Assembly: GCA_002170915.1 (NCBI GenBank)
Contig: NHHQ01000037.1
Location: forward strand, 13,944 to 20,005
Length of the DNA stretch: 6,062 bases
Source: Rhodospirillaceae bacterium TMED167
GTDB lineage: Bacteria > Pseudomonadota > Alphaproteobacteria > Rhodospirillales_A > UBA2165
Direction of reading: 5' to 3'
The notes under the pieces were generated by a model. The model was not told the DNA's origin. It worked only from the letters and a program-made list of their open reading frames with translations, and did not search any database. Shown here one piece after another: positions 5,827-6,062 of the stretch. Each line of letters opens with the position of its first letter. The stretch's first letter is position 1. A program made the translations under genes and the position numbers.

Positions 5827-6062
5827 ATGAAATTCGGCCTTTGGGATCACGTCGATAACAACGGCTTGGCGATTGCTGATCTGTTGGCAAACCGTCTCGA
5901 ATTTGTAAAAGCGGCCGATGCCGCCGGGTTCTATTCCTACCATATTTCCGAACATCACGCGACACCGCTTAATGTTGTACCCGTGCCGGGTGTTTACCTG
6001 GGCGCGGTTGCCCGTGAAACCAAAACCATGCGGATGGGACCATTGTGTTATTTGCTGCCCCT
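5827..6062 (+). CDS. Luciferase-like (LLM class) flavin-dependent monooxygenase, N-terminal part
   Basis: The frame is open from the ATG to the window edge and gives 78 residues, so the gene is partial at its 3' end. The start MKFGLWDHVD is the first beta-strand of the TIM-barrel luciferase-like fold. FVKAADAAGFYSYHISEHH (26-44) is the family's first helix and second strand with the SEHH segment; its second His (H44) matches the catalytic-site His of bacterial luciferase alpha. PVPGVYLGAVARETKTMRMG (52-71) is the next helix-strand unit. These enzymes use reduced FMN supplied by a reductase and O2 to oxidise substrates such as long-chain aldehydes, alkanes, sulfonates or ketones. The substrate here is unknown. 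A second oxygenase in a Rieske-oxygenase neighbourhood suggests a shared pathway, by inference. The start is supported by the ribosome binding site and the complete first strand. Confidence 0.85.
   Translation, partial: MKFGLWDHVDNNGLAIADLLANRLEFVKAADAAGFYSYHISEHHATPLNVVPVPGVYLGAVARETKTMRMGPLCYLLP

Noticed and set aside
5720..5965. 81-codon minus-strand frame
   Set aside because: It is antisense to the start of the luciferase-like gene and is rich in Arg/Ser without any motif.
1..6062. CRISPR array, insertion sequence, tRNA or phage signals
   Set aside because: No regularly spaced repeats, terminal inverted repeats, transposase motifs or cloverleaf-like sequence were found by reading both strands.

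Overview
The window is a bacterial stretch, most likely from a proteobacterium. This rests on the gene families present, the AGGAG-type ribosome binding sites, mixed G/C-leaning codon use and short intergenic gaps. Taxonomy cannot be fixed from the sequence alone. The content is an accessory catabolic cluster built around a two-subunit Rieske-type aromatic ring-hydroxylating oxygenase. No rRNA, tRNA, CRISPR array, insertion sequence or transposase is visible.

Layout from left to right. (1) 42-1256 (+): a two-domain OsmC-like protein in which only the second domain keeps the two redox cysteines. (2) 1351-2673 and 2676-3212 (+): the alpha (Rieske plus mononuclear iron) and beta (NTF2-like) subunits of a ring-hydroxylating oxygenase. 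They are two bases apart, and the beta subunit starts at GTG. (3) 3213-3641: a gap holding the N-terminal stump of an aldo/keto reductase that still has its ribosome binding site. (4) 3642-4373 (+): a glutathione S-transferase family protein with an altered glutathione-site motif. (5) 4459-5070 (-): a WrbA/flavodoxin-like NAD(P)H:quinone oxidoreductase, convergent with the transferase. (6) 5161-5460 (+): a small NIPSNAP-family protein, divergent from the quinone reductase. (7) 5461-5826: a 366-base stretch without a convincing gene, containing short palindromes and a possible promoter. (8) 5827 to the window end (+): the N-terminus of a luciferase-like flavin monooxygenase, cut by the window edge.

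A reasonable joint reading, by inference, is a pathway for degrading an aromatic compound. The Rieske oxygenase attacks the ring, a second flavin-dependent oxygenase may act on the same compound or a downstream one, and the transferase, quinone reductase and OsmC-like protein would handle electrophilic, quinone or peroxide by-products. The substrate cannot be read from the sequence. The electron-transfer partners (ferredoxin and reductase) and any ring-cleavage enzyme or regulator are not in the window. The most unusual items are the asymmetric OsmC double-domain protein beside the oxygenase, the Ser-to-Ala change in the transferase's SNAIL-like motif, and the truncated reductase stump.
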